Shown: positions 1 to 6,040 of the stretch, piece by piece
Numbering within the stretch: position 1 is the first letter of the stretch
Layout: every line of letters begins with the position of its first letter
Origin: Chloroflexota bacterium
GTDB lineage: Bacteria; Chloroflexota; Anaerolineae; Anaerolineales; Anaerolineaceae
Direction: 5' to 3'
DNA: 19,029 nt
Assembly (NCBI GenBank): GCA_029265085.1
Contig: JAJUJY010000080.1
Location: forward strand, 1-19,029
Translations under genes and position numbers: made by a program
Notes under the pieces: generated by a model
Database searches by the model: none
The model's input: only the letters and a program-made list of their open reading frames with translations
Told to the model about the DNA's origin: nothing

Positions 1-1
1 A

Positions 2-1282
2 GTGACCCTGGAGCATTCCGGGGTGGTTAACCCGGAAAAAATTGAAGATTATATTGCCCATGATGGGTATGTCGGCATGGTGAAAGCGATCACTGCGATG
101 AGCCGCGAGGGTGTGGTGGAAGAGATCCGCACCAGCGGGCTGCGCGGACGCGGCGGCGGTGGTTTCCCCACGGCCAGCAAATGGCAAATGGTCAAAGATG
201 CTCAGGGTGATTTGAAATACGTCATCTGCAACGCCGATGAAGGCGACCCTGGTGCCTTTATGGACCGATCTATTTTGGAAAGTGATCCTCACCGCGTGTT
301 GGAAGGTATGGCCATTGCTGCTTATGCAACTGGCGCTTCACAAGGGTATATCTATGTTCGCGCTGAATACCCGCTGGCGGTCAAACGTTTGCGTGTGGCT
401 ATTCGCCAGGCAGAACGCTTGGGTCTCTTGGGTGAAAATATTGCCGGTACGGGTTTCAATTTCAGTGTTGAGCTTCGGCTTGGCGCAGGTGCATTTGTCT
501 GCGGTGAAGAAACCGCAATGATCAATTCTATTGAAGGCAACCGCGGCACCCCCCGGACACGCCCTCCGTATCCCGCTGTGAGCGGTTTGAACGGCAAGCC
601 GACTTTAATCAATAACGTCGAAACTTTTGCGAACATTCCAACCATTCTGCGCAACGGCGGCGCCTGGTTTGCCTCGATCGGCACAGAAAAAAGCAAAGGT
701 ACCAAGGTGTTTGCGATCACCGGCAATATCACCAATACCGGTTTGATCGAAGTGCCAATGGGTATTCCGCTGCGCGAGATCATCTTTGATATTGGTGGTG
801 GTATTCCCAATGGGCACCAGTTTAAGGGTGTGCAGACGGGTGGACCTTCGGGCGGTTGTATCCCGAATGAATGTCTGGATACCCCGGTAGATTACGAGAG
901 CCTGACTCGTTTGGGTTCGATCATGGGCTCTGGCGGTATGATCGTCATCGATGAGACCTCTTCGATGATCGATATGGCCAAGTATTTTATCGAGTTCACG
1001 ATGGAAGAATCCTGCGGTAAATGTATTCCATGCCGTGTTGGCACTGCCCGGATTTATGAAATTTTGAACAAGTTTGTGGAACGCCGCGCCACAATGGCCG
1101 ACCTGGAAAATCTGGAACAGCTTTGCGAGATGGTAGTGACGACCAGTCTGTGCGGTTTGGGGAAATCTGCTCCCAATCCTGTCATTAGCTCGCTCAGATA
1201 TTTCCGCCATGAATATCTGGCTCGGATTGCAGAATCGGAAGCAGCGACTGTAGAAAAAATCTCTAGCCCGGCGATGGTTTAG
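2..1282 (+). CDS. NuoF/HydB/HndC-like NADH-binding FMN/[4Fe-4S] subunit, 5' partial
   Basis: This is the flavin subunit of an NAD(H)-linked oxidoreductase, of the type found in NAD-dependent [FeFe]-hydrogenases, NADP-hydrogenases and complex I. It moves electrons between NAD(H), FMN and an iron-sulfur cluster in the cytoplasm. Visible motifs are the glycine-rich NADH/FMN signature [12 protein letters not shown] (residues about 47-58), [22 protein letters not shown], an SLBB-like stretch, and the C-terminal cluster motif CGKCIPC with a later Cys in TSLCGLG. Homologues usually have residues before the [14 protein letters not shown] segment, often a thioredoxin-like [2Fe-2S] domain. The GTG at base 2 is therefore probably internal and the gene starts outside the window. 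The protein ends about 30 residues after the cluster motif and lacks the extra 2x[4Fe-4S] ferredoxin tail common in HydB/HndC. The family is certain; the exact complex (hydrogenase or another NAD-linked enzyme) is inferred from the neighbours. Confidence 0.9.
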   Translation: MTLEHSGVVNPEKIEDYIAHDGYVGMVKAITAMSREGVVEEIRTSGLRGRGGGGFPTASKWQMVKDAQGDLKYVICNADEGDPGAFMDRSILESDPHRVLEGMAIAAYATGASQGYIYVRAEYPLAVKRLRVAIRQAERLGLLGENIAGTGFNFSVELRLGAGAFVCGEETAMINSIEGNRGTPRTRPPYPAVSGLNGKPTLINNVETFANIPTILRNGGAWFASIGTEKSKGTKVFAITGNITNTGLIEVPMGIPLREIIFDIGGGIPNGHQFKGVQTGGPSGGCIPNECLDTPVDYESLTRLGSIMGSGGMIVIDETSSMIDMAKYFIEFTMEESCGKCIPCRVGTARIYEILNKFVERRATMADLENLEQLCEMVVTTSLCGLGKSAPNPVISSLRYFRHEYLARIAESEAATVEKISSPAMV

Positions 1283-1300
1283 AGGTTATGATGACCGGTA

Positions 1301-1334
1301 GGTGGTTCAATCTTGGGAATAAGATTGAACCACC
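1301..1334 (+). repeat. Perfect 14-bp inverted repeat (hairpin) in the gap after the NuoF-like gene
   Basis: GGTGGTTCAATCTT (1301-1314) and AAGATTGAACCACC (1321-1334) are exact reverse complements with a 6-nt loop GGGAAT. No T-run follows, so it is not a canonical intrinsic terminator. It could be a processing or stability hairpin that sets different mRNA levels for the large subunit and the downstream genes, or a protein-binding palindrome. The rest of the 106-bp gap shows no convincing promoter. Confidence 0.75.
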
Positions 1335-1388
1335 AAATCCGGGTGTGACTTTATTCTTGCGTCTCTATGTGATTACTTTATTGGTTGA

Positions 1389-1742
1389 ATGATGATAAAC
1401 GCAAGCCCTGATCTTGAGCTTCTGGATGGATCGACCAGTATAATAAGCCTGGAAGGATCTACTTCATTTATGGGTGAAAAAAGGGTGTTACAAATTTGCA
1501 TGGGCTCAGCCTGCCACCAGCTAGGGGTGTATCAGGTGCTGCCCGTTTTGCAAAAGCTGATCGCAGAATTTCATGTGGATGATCAAATCGAATTAAAGGG
1601 TGCTTTTTGCCTGGGTGTATGTTCTCGAGGTGTGGTTTTAAAATTAGAGGATGATTTGATTATCGATGTAACGGCCAAAAACATCCGCAAGAAATTTGTT
1701 GATGAAGTTCTGACCAGACTGGAAGGAGAGACAGGCGCGTGA
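1389..1742 (+). CDS. Thioredoxin-like [2Fe-2S] ferredoxin domain protein (NuoE C-terminal/HndA type)
   Basis: A small cytoplasmic electron carrier of 117 aa. The four cluster ligands are visible as C-x4-C (ICMGSACHQLG) and C-x3-C (FCLGVCSRG), the standard pattern of the NuoE/HydC thioredoxin-like ferredoxin fold. It lacks the N-terminal helical domain of a full NuoE, so it is a stand-alone ferredoxin domain, as often found beside hydrogenase subunits. The start is uncertain. ATG 1389 has no clear ribosome binding site. An in-frame ATG at 1470 (MGEKRVLQICMGS) has GGAAGG at 1451-1456 (13-nt spacing) and would give a 90-aa protein made of just the domain. The 3' end overlaps the next gene by four bases (GTGA), which indicates translational coupling. 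Its likely partner is the NuoF-like subunit upstream. Confidence 0.85.
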   Translation: MMINASPDLELLDGSTSIISLEGSTSFMGEKRVLQICMGSACHQLGVYQVLPVLQKLIAEFHVDDQIELKGAFCLGVCSRGVVLKLEDDLIIDVTAKNIRKKFVDEVLTRLEGETGA

Positions 1743-2233
1743 AAACAATCTGGGAATTATTATGGGATTATGACCCAAATGGGTTGGTGGTGGTCAACTC
1801 GCAAATGATCATCCAGACGGTCAACCCGGCATTTTGTAAGATGTTCCGTACCAGTTTGGATCAATTAATGGGTACAGACGCCTCGGCAATTTTGGGCGAT
1901 ACCAAGGATTTTGAGCAAGTATGGGAAACCGGTGAGGCCATGATTGGGGTAGAAAAGGAATATCCTGAGCACAGCCTTTATCTGCGAAAAGTGATTTTCC
2001 CCGTGCGGGAAGAAGATGTGGTCGCGTGCATCATGGTGGATATGACCCGCGAATGGAAGCAGCGCAATGAAATGACCACACTTAAACGGGAAACCCTCTT
2101 AAAAGTTCATGCCGTAGTAGATAAACAGATGGCTGTGGCACAAAAGATTGCCGGGCTGTTGGGTGAAACTACAGCAGAAACCAAGGTGAGTTTGTTAAAG
2201 TTGCTGGAATTGGTGGATAAGGAGCAACTCTAG
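1739..2233 (+). CDS. PAS-domain sensor protein of the hydrogenase cluster
   Basis: A 164-aa soluble protein. Residues about 5-115 form a PAS domain (DPNGLVVVNSQMIIQTVNPAFCKMF, broken here by the core NPAFC motif, then strands ending in IMVDMTREW). The remainder is charged and helical (about 115-164) and could be a signalling or dimerisation helix. No kinase, cyclase or DNA-binding domain is present, so its output must pass through a partner. It starts with GTG inside the stop of the ferredoxin gene, and the SpoIIE-type phosphatase gene follows one base after its stop, so the two are probably made together. PAS proteins next to PP2C-type phosphatases are a known companion set of [FeFe]-hydrogenase loci in anaerobes. 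Redox or cofactor sensing is plausible, but no ligand can be read from the sequence. Confidence 0.8.
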   Translation: MKTIWELLWDYDPNGLVVVNSQMIIQTVNPAFCKMFRTSLDQLMGTDASAILGDTKDFEQVWETGEAMIGVEKEYPEHSLYLRKVIFPVREEDVVACIMVDMTREWKQRNEMTTLKRETLLKVHAVVDKQMAVAQKIAGLLGETTAETKVSLLKLLELVDKEQL

Positions 2234-3394
2234 GTGGAACACTTCCTGGATATTTACCAGCGCAGCCTGAATAAGCACGGCGAAGAATTGAGCGGTGATC
2301 AGGTTCGGATCATCAAATCGCCGAGCCGGACAACCATTGTTCTCTCCGATGGGTTGGGCAGCGGGGTAAAAGCGAATATCCTGGCGACGATGACGACCGA
2401 AATCATCACAACGATGCTGCGCGAGTCGGTGGACCTGAAGGAAGTTATTTCCACGGTCATTAAAACGTTACCGGTGGATCGTGAAAGACGGATTGCCTAT
2501 GCTACTTTCTCGATCTTGATCATTGACCATGCGGATTTAACGTTTCGGGTGTTTAATTTTGATAATCCGGCCCCATTTTTTGTTAAGAAGGGCCGTGTGC
2601 AGAATTTGAACCTGAAAGAGAAAAAAATCTTAGGCAAGAAAATCATCACGGCTGAAGGCCAGTTAGAGATGGGCGATTTTATTGGTTTGATTAGCGACGG
2701 GATCTTGTATGCCGGCCTTGGAACCACTATGAATTTTGGCTGGGGCTGGGATAATGTTTCAAGGTACATTGAGGATGTCTTTAGCAAGCGGGTTTATGCA
2801 GCGCATTCCGTGGTAAACAGCGTGGTCAGCATGACCAACCGGCTATATGCCTGGCGCGCAGGCGATGATGCTACCTTTGTCGGCGCATTTGTGCGCAAGC
2901 GCAATTCTCTGATGATCTTTTCCGGTCCACCCTTAGATAATGGTTATGATCATATTCATGTGGATCGTTTGCTAAACTTTGACGGCCGCAAAGTGGTTTG
3001 CGGAGGGACGACCGCAAATATTGTGGCCAGTTTTTTGAATGCAAAAGTGGAAACACTTCTGGATACGATGACGATGGAAATTCCGGCGGTTGGCCGCCTG
3101 CCAGGGATTGACCTGGTTACAGAAGGAATATTAACTTTAGGCGCAACCCTGGACCTGCTGGAAAAAAGCCAGGGGAAATTAGAGATGCTGGCTCCGGCAC
3201 ATAATGGGGCGTATTTATTGGCCAAAGAAATGTTGTTGGCGGATGCTATTAATTTTCTGGTGGGGCAATCGATTAATCCCTTTTACCAGAATCCGCTGCT
3301 GCCGAAAAATATTTCAATCCGGCGCTATTTAATCGACCGGATTGCGGAAGTATTGAACAGTTATAACAAGGACGTGCAAATCGATTACTGTTAG
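2234..3394 (+). CDS. SpoIIE-type PP2C serine phosphatase with extra C-terminal domain
   Basis: A 386-aa protein. The N-terminal ~220 residues match the SpoIIE/PP2C phosphatase family: LSDGLGSGVKAN places a metal-binding Asp at residue 39, LISDGI gives Asp155, and GDDATFVGAFV gives Asp211/Asp212. The family dephosphorylates Ser/Thr-phosphorylated regulators, often anti-sigma-factor antagonists, using Mn or Mg. Residues about 225-386 form a separate region (GRKVVCGGTTANIVA, GIDLVTEGILTL) that I recognise only as an extension shared by hydrogenase-linked phosphatases, with no known activity. There is no membrane segment. GTG 2234 lies one base after the PAS gene's stop, so the PAS protein is the obvious regulatory input. 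The phosphoprotein target is not in the window. Family call is firm; role in controlling the redox cluster is inferred. Confidence 0.83.
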   Translation: MEHFLDIYQRSLNKHGEELSGDQVRIIKSPSRTTIVLSDGLGSGVKANILATMTTEIITTMLRESVDLKEVISTVIKTLPVDRERRIAYATFSILIIDHADLTFRVFNFDNPAPFFVKKGRVQNLNLKEKKILGKKIITAEGQLEMGDFIGLISDGILYAGLGTTMNFGWGWDNVSRYIEDVFSKRVYAAHSVVNSVVSMTNRLYAWRAGDDATFVGAFVRKRNSLMIFSGPPLDNGYDHIHVDRLLNFDGRKVVCGGTTANIVASFLNAKVETLLDTMTMEIPAVGRLPGIDLVTEGILTLGATLDLLEKSQGKLEMLAPAHNGAYLLAKEMLLADAINFLVGQSINPFYQNPLLPKNISIRRYLIDRIAEVLNSYNKDVQIDYC

Positions 3395-3484
3395 CGATAG
3401 GTGTGGTGACTGGCGGTAGGAATGGGCTCCCACCTGCCAGCACCGCCTGGACGATATGGATTTTGCCTGAAAAGTAAGTGTGCA

Positions 3485-3509
3485 GACCCGGTCTGAGCGA
3501 GGCCGGGTC
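3485..3509 (+). other. Short hairpin between the phosphatase and DUF5680 genes
   Basis: GACCCGGTC (3485-3493) can pair with GGCCGGGTC (3501-3509) through nine base pairs including one G-U, with a 7-nt loop. No T-tract follows, so it is at best a weak or Rho-assisted terminator for the upstream cluster. An imperfect repeat at about 3413-3450 (TGGCGGT / ACCTGCCA) may add structure. Confidence 0.4.
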
Positions 3510-3516
3510 AGGCGCG

Positions 3517-3544
3517 TTAACTACCCGGATTGTTACCGTATAAT
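3517..3544 (+). promoter_or_regulatory. Probable sigma-70-type promoter of the DUF5680 gene
   Basis: A perfect -10 hexamer TATAAT lies at 3539-3544, with TTAACT (4/6 to TTGACA) at 3517-3522 and a 16-nt spacer. Transcription would begin near 3551, leaving a 5' leader of about 60 nt with a good Shine-Dalgarno sequence before ATG 3611. Confidence 0.6.
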
Positions 3545-3610
3545 TAATCTGGCTATACCTTGCCCCGTTTCTCAAGTTGTTCGGATATGTAATCCAGGAA
3601 GGGAAAACCA

Positions 3611-4081
3611 ATGGAGAATTTTTCACTTGACCTGTTGCACGCTTTTATTGTCAAAGCGAAGGCAGCAACCTATATTGGCAGCGGAGCGCTTGCCCCTTCA
3701 CACCGTCCAGGGTCTCATGACCTTGAGTTTTCCGAAGGGGACTTTTCTTACCTGGATAGCTACTACGGCGGTGCAGATTTTATTGGTGAAGAAGTGGTTT
3801 ATTACAAAGGAGTGGCTGTGTGGGCGCAAAATTATTATGGAAAGCTGCTTGCTCCTGAACTGATCTCGGCAGCCGGAGTGGGGAAGATGTTAAAGGCCAG
3901 CCTGAGTAAAATGTATCGCGAAGGGCGTTTTCTGGGCGGATATATCCATTCGGAAGGAAATCTAACGTATTTTGATACCAGTGAAGGGGACTTTCAAAGT
4001 TTTACGGGCAAGGAATGGATTACCTTGAATGGCGAAACCGTTTATACCCTGGTTTATCACGGTGGTTTCATTCGCGGATAA
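3611..4081 (+). CDS. DUF5680 family protein
   Basis: A 156-aa soluble protein of unknown function. It matches the pattern I associate with DUF5680: an N-terminal helix (LLHAFIVKAKAATY), then RPGSHDLEFSEGDFSYLDSY, DFIGEEVVYYKGVAVW, NYYGK, YREGRFLGGY and a C-terminal TLVYHGGFI. Aromatic and acidic residues are dense, and no catalytic motif or membrane segment is evident. The start is well supported: AGGAAGGG at 3596-3603 lies 7 nt before ATG 3611. The gene is monocistronic, with a promoter at 3517-3544 and a terminator at 4109-4137, so its neighbours give no functional hint. The function should be left as unknown. Confidence 0.8.
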   Translation: MENFSLDLLHAFIVKAKAATYIGSGALAPSHRPGSHDLEFSEGDFSYLDSYYGGADFIGEEVVYYKGVAVWAQNYYGKLLAPELISAAGVGKMLKASLSKMYREGRFLGGYIHSEGNLTYFDTSEGDFQSFTGKEWITLNGETVYTLVYHGGFIRG

Positions 4082-4108
4082 ACTTGCCACAGTCTCAAAG
4101 ATCGGTGA

Positions 4109-4137
4109 AAAAAGCATCGCGAGGGGCGGTGCTTTTT
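4109..4137 (+). terminator. Rho-independent terminator after the DUF5680 gene
   Basis: AAAAAGCATCGC (4109-4120) pairs with GCGGTGCTTTTT (4126-4137), with one T-G wobble and a 5-nt loop GAGGG. It ends in a T5 run. The stem starts 27 bases after the stop codon, which isolates this gene from the polyamine operon. Confidence 0.85.
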
Positions 4138-4189
4138 GGTTTGCAATTTTATTAACCAGTTCATCCCAAAAAATCACCCGCACCAAACA

Positions 4190-4218
4190 TTGACATATGG
4201 GGTTCTATCCTTGAAAAT
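4190..4218 (+). promoter_or_regulatory. Promoter of the speD-speD2-speE operon
   Basis: A perfect -35 TTGACA (4190-4195), a 17-nt spacer and the -10 GAAAAT (4213-4218, 4/6) predict a start near 4225. This matters for annotation. A GTG at 4228 would then lie almost at the transcript end, so the speD start is more likely downstream of the AGGAGG at 4247-4252. Confidence 0.6.
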
Positions 4219-4266
4219 ACAGTCTTTGTGTTTTTAACCCACTTACAGGAGGCTTGGTTTGTACAA

Positions 4267-4644
4267 TTGGACGAAAGGTTGAAGTTAGGGGAACATTTTA
4301 TCTGTGACCTCTCACACTGTAATCGTGATGTCTTATTTAATAGTGACCGTGCGATTGCCCTCTTTACCGAGGCTGTCAGAGGTAGTGGATTAACCATCGT
4401 GGGCGAAGATAGCTATAAATTTAGCCCGCATGGATTTACATGTTTCCTGCTGCTGGCTGAATCTCATGCCAGCTTGCACGCCTGGCCTGAATATGGCTAC
4501 TGTGCGATTGACGTTTTCACCTGCAACTTGGATTTGGACATTAATCCCTTATTGGTTAAGCTGCAGGAGATGTTCGGCGCTGCTCAATGTACGGTGCGAA
4601 ACGTTGACCGTGTAGCAGAGACTGTGGAGGTGGTTTTAGCATGA
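4267..4644 (+). CDS. speD: S-adenosylmethionine decarboxylase proenzyme (class 1B)
   Basis: A pyruvoyl-dependent enzyme that decarboxylates S-adenosylmethionine to give the aminopropyl donor for spermidine. The signature LLAESHASLHAWPEYGY is clear. With a start at 4267, the self-cleavage site is Glu65-Ser66 (Ser66 becomes the pyruvoyl), and the conserved His71 and Cys86 (DVFTC) complete the active site. The length of about 125 aa fits the bacterial single-chain proenzyme. Start choice: an open frame reaches GTG 4228, but the predicted transcription start is about 4225 and the strong AGGAGG lies at 4247-4252. TTG 4267 (LDERLKLGEH, fitting the family's N-terminus) is the better candidate, although the 14-nt spacing is long. 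The stop overlaps the next ATG by four bases (ATGA), so translation is coupled to the SpeD-like paralogue. Confidence 0.9.
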   Translation: MDERLKLGEHFICDLSHCNRDVLFNSDRAIALFTEAVRGSGLTIVGEDSYKFSPHGFTCFLLLAESHASLHAWPEYGYCAIDVFTCNLDLDINPLLVKLQEMFGAAQCTVRNVDRVAETVEVVLA

Positions 4645-5060
4645 CTTTAGTAAAAGCCCCTTCACTGACTTATCTTTCCATACCGGGACCCGGTGACAAC
4701 GACGATGCCCAACCCTGGGGTTGGCATCTGGTGCTCAACCTATATGATTGTAACCCGGCCAAAATCCGCTCTGCGGAAGTGATTGAAAATTTTGTGATTA
4801 ATTTGTGTGACCTGATCGACATGCGCCGCTTTGGCGAACCAATGATTGTAAACTTTGGTGAAGATCCGCGTGTAAGCGGTTATTCGCTGGTTCAATTGAT
4901 TGAAACCAGCAATATCTGCGGCCATTTTGCGAATGAGTCGAATGCAGCTTATCTGGATATTTTCAGCTGTAAGAAATTTGATCCGGAAATTGCTGCCGAG
5001 TTTACGCTGGCGACATTTGAAGCAGGCCATCATACAGGAGTATTTTTTGCCCGTGACTGA
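4641..5060 (+). CDS. SpeD-like paralogue, candidate neofunctionalised pyruvoyl decarboxylase
   Basis: A 139-aa protein homologous to SpeD but clearly divergent. After a 26-residue extension it has GWHLVLNLYDCNPAKI (matching LGEHFICDLSHCN of SpeD) and the core QLIETSNICGHF...LDIFSC. Aligned without gaps, Ser90, His95 and Cys110 fall at the same spacing (5 and 15 residues) as Ser66, His71 and Cys86 of the neighbouring SpeD. The Glu before the reactive Ser is replaced by Thr89, and the Trp-Pro-Glu substrate-side segment is replaced. Some SpeD homologues are known to have become pyruvoyl-dependent arginine or ornithine decarboxylases, which would suit a gene between speD and speE. An alternative is a non-processed regulatory subunit of SpeD. 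GGAGG at 4626-4630 serves ATG 4641. Homology is sure; activity is inferred. Confidence 0.85.
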   Translation: MTLVKAPSLTYLSIPGPGDNDDAQPWGWHLVLNLYDCNPAKIRSAEVIENFVINLCDLIDMRRFGEPMIVNFGEDPRVSGYSLVQLIETSNICGHFANESNAAYLDIFSCKKFDPEIAAEFTLATFEAGHHTGVFFARD

Positions 5061-5877
5061 GAACTGGTTTACCGAACAATTACATCCCTATTACCGGAAA
5101 TCCCTGCGCTATGAAAAGATGCTGGTGGATGAACACACTGACTTCCAGCACATTCAACTGGTACAGACGGAATTCTTTGGTAAGGTTTTAATTTTGGATG
5201 GCATCATCCAGCTGACCGAAATGGATAACGCCGGCTACCATGAAATGCTGGCCGGTGTGCCGATGCTGGCAGTGGATCAACCCAAATCGGTCTTAATTGT
5301 TGGCGGGGGTGACGGCGGCAGCCTGCAGCAGGTACTGCGGTTTCCTTCGGTTGAGGAGGCGGTGGTTTGTGAGTTGGACCGCCGGGTCGTCGAGGTGAGC
5401 CGCGAGCATTTTACCGAGTTTGGTGATCCCTGGGCAGACCCGCGGGCTAAACTGGTAATTGAGGATGCGTTTACCTATTTGCAGCGTTCAGCCAATAAGT
5501 TTGATGTGATTATCTCGGACACCACTGATCCCATTGGTATGGCGGAACGGCTTTTCAGCGAGGAGTTTTACCAGTTGATGGCACGCGCGTTGAAACCCGG
5601 CGGCGCAGCTGCAACGCAATGTGAGCAAATGTTTTTTGATGCCGACCTGATTGTTGAAATTTATCAGGTAGCCAAAAAGCTTTCCAAAAATCCGGCCTAT
5701 TATCACGCTCTCATCCCTACCTATCCAGGCGGGGGAATTGGCTTCATGTATATGTCGGATACACCCTGGACCAACGGATTGAATAAGCCCTATCCCGGGG
5801 CAACGAATTACCTCAATCCCGATGTGCATCGGGCTGCGTTTGCGCTGCCTGAGTTTTTCCGCAAGCAGCTTGTATAG
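5047..5877 (+). CDS. speE: Spermidine synthase (polyamine aminopropyltransferase)
   Basis: Transfers the aminopropyl group from decarboxylated S-adenosylmethionine to putrescine or a related amine in the cytoplasm. It has an N-terminal beta-domain (residues about 1-60) and a Rossmann methyltransferase-like core. Motifs are YHE (64-66), VGGGDGGSLQQVLR (GGGDGG at 86-91), CELD (109-111), EDAF (about 140) and SDTTDPIG (the usual D-[ST]-[ST]-D-P active-site loop, 158-162). The C-terminal YPGGGIGFMYMSD is also typical, and 276 aa is the usual size. The open frame extends far upstream inside the previous gene, but TTG 5047 has AGGAG at 5036-5040 with ideal 6-nt spacing. GTG 5053 is the alternative. 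Either start overlaps the SpeD-like gene slightly, so the three genes form one coupled operon closed by the terminator at 5895-5928. Confidence 0.93.
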   Translation: MPVTENWFTEQLHPYYRKSLRYEKMLVDEHTDFQHIQLVQTEFFGKVLILDGIIQLTEMDNAGYHEMLAGVPMLAVDQPKSVLIVGGGDGGSLQQVLRFPSVEEAVVCELDRRVVEVSREHFTEFGDPWADPRAKLVIEDAFTYLQRSANKFDVIISDTTDPIGMAERLFSEEFYQLMARALKPGGAAATQCEQMFFDADLIVEIYQVAKKLSKNPAYYHALIPTYPGGGIGFMYMSDTPWTNGLNKPYPGATNYLNPDVHRAAFALPEFFRKQLV

Positions 5878-5894
5878 ACGCAAGCAGGTTATCT

Positions 5895-5928
5895 AAAAAG
5901 CCGCTCTGGTTTTCAGGGCGGCTTTTTT
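5895..5928 (+). terminator. Strong Rho-independent terminator of the polyamine operon
   Basis: AAAAAGCCGCTCTG (5895-5908) pairs with CAGGGCGGCTTTTT (5914-5927) in a 14-bp stem with one wobble and a GTTTT loop. It ends in a T6 run. It lies 17 bases after the speE stop and separates polyamine synthesis from the cell-wall locus. Confidence 0.92.
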
Positions 5929-5972
5929 CTTGGGAAGGGAAAAATGTAATTATTTGAAAGTGACGAAACCGC

Positions 5973-6001
5973 TTGTATCTGGTAGGGGAAGTTGATATAC
6001 T
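5973..6001 (+). promoter_or_regulatory. Promoter of gntR, probably of the whole MurNAc operon
   Basis: TTGTAT (5973-5978, 3/6) is followed by a 17-nt spacer and TATACT (5996-6001, 5/6), predicting a start near 6008. The repeated operator-like motif begins directly at this point, an arrangement expected for autoregulation. No comparably good promoter is apparent before namZ. Confidence 0.55.
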
Positions 6002-6008
6002 ATGTCTA

Positions 6009-6039
6009 GCACGGTATAGACTGGTTAGGCACGGTATAG
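6009..6039 (+). promoter_or_regulatory. Two direct repeats GCACGGTATAG, candidate GntR/NagR-type operator
   Basis: GCACGGTATAG occurs at 6009-6019 and again at 6029-6039, exactly 20 bp apart, about two helical turns, so both face the same side of the DNA. The first copy continues as GGTATAGACTGG, close to the TGGT(A/C)TAGACCA core bound by HutC-type GlcNAc regulators (NagR/YvoA, DasR). The repeats fill the interval from the transcription start to the ATG of gntR. The role as operator is inferred from position and resemblance. Confidence 0.6.
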
Positions 6040-6040
6040 G

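Noticed and set aside
605..1210. 201-codon open frame on the minus strand
   Set aside because: Antisense to the conserved NuoF-like gene; an open frame produced by that gene's codon bias, with no recognisable motif.
3554..3560. CTATACC (GGTATAG on the minus strand) in the DUF5680 leader as another GntR site
   Set aside because: Only seven bases match, the flanks differ from the gntR repeats and it occurs once, so chance is the simplest explanation.
4900..5046. Upstream extension of the speE frame
   Set aside because: It lies within the SpeD-like gene and encodes no spermidine-synthase sequence. Family homology begins near ENWFTEQ.
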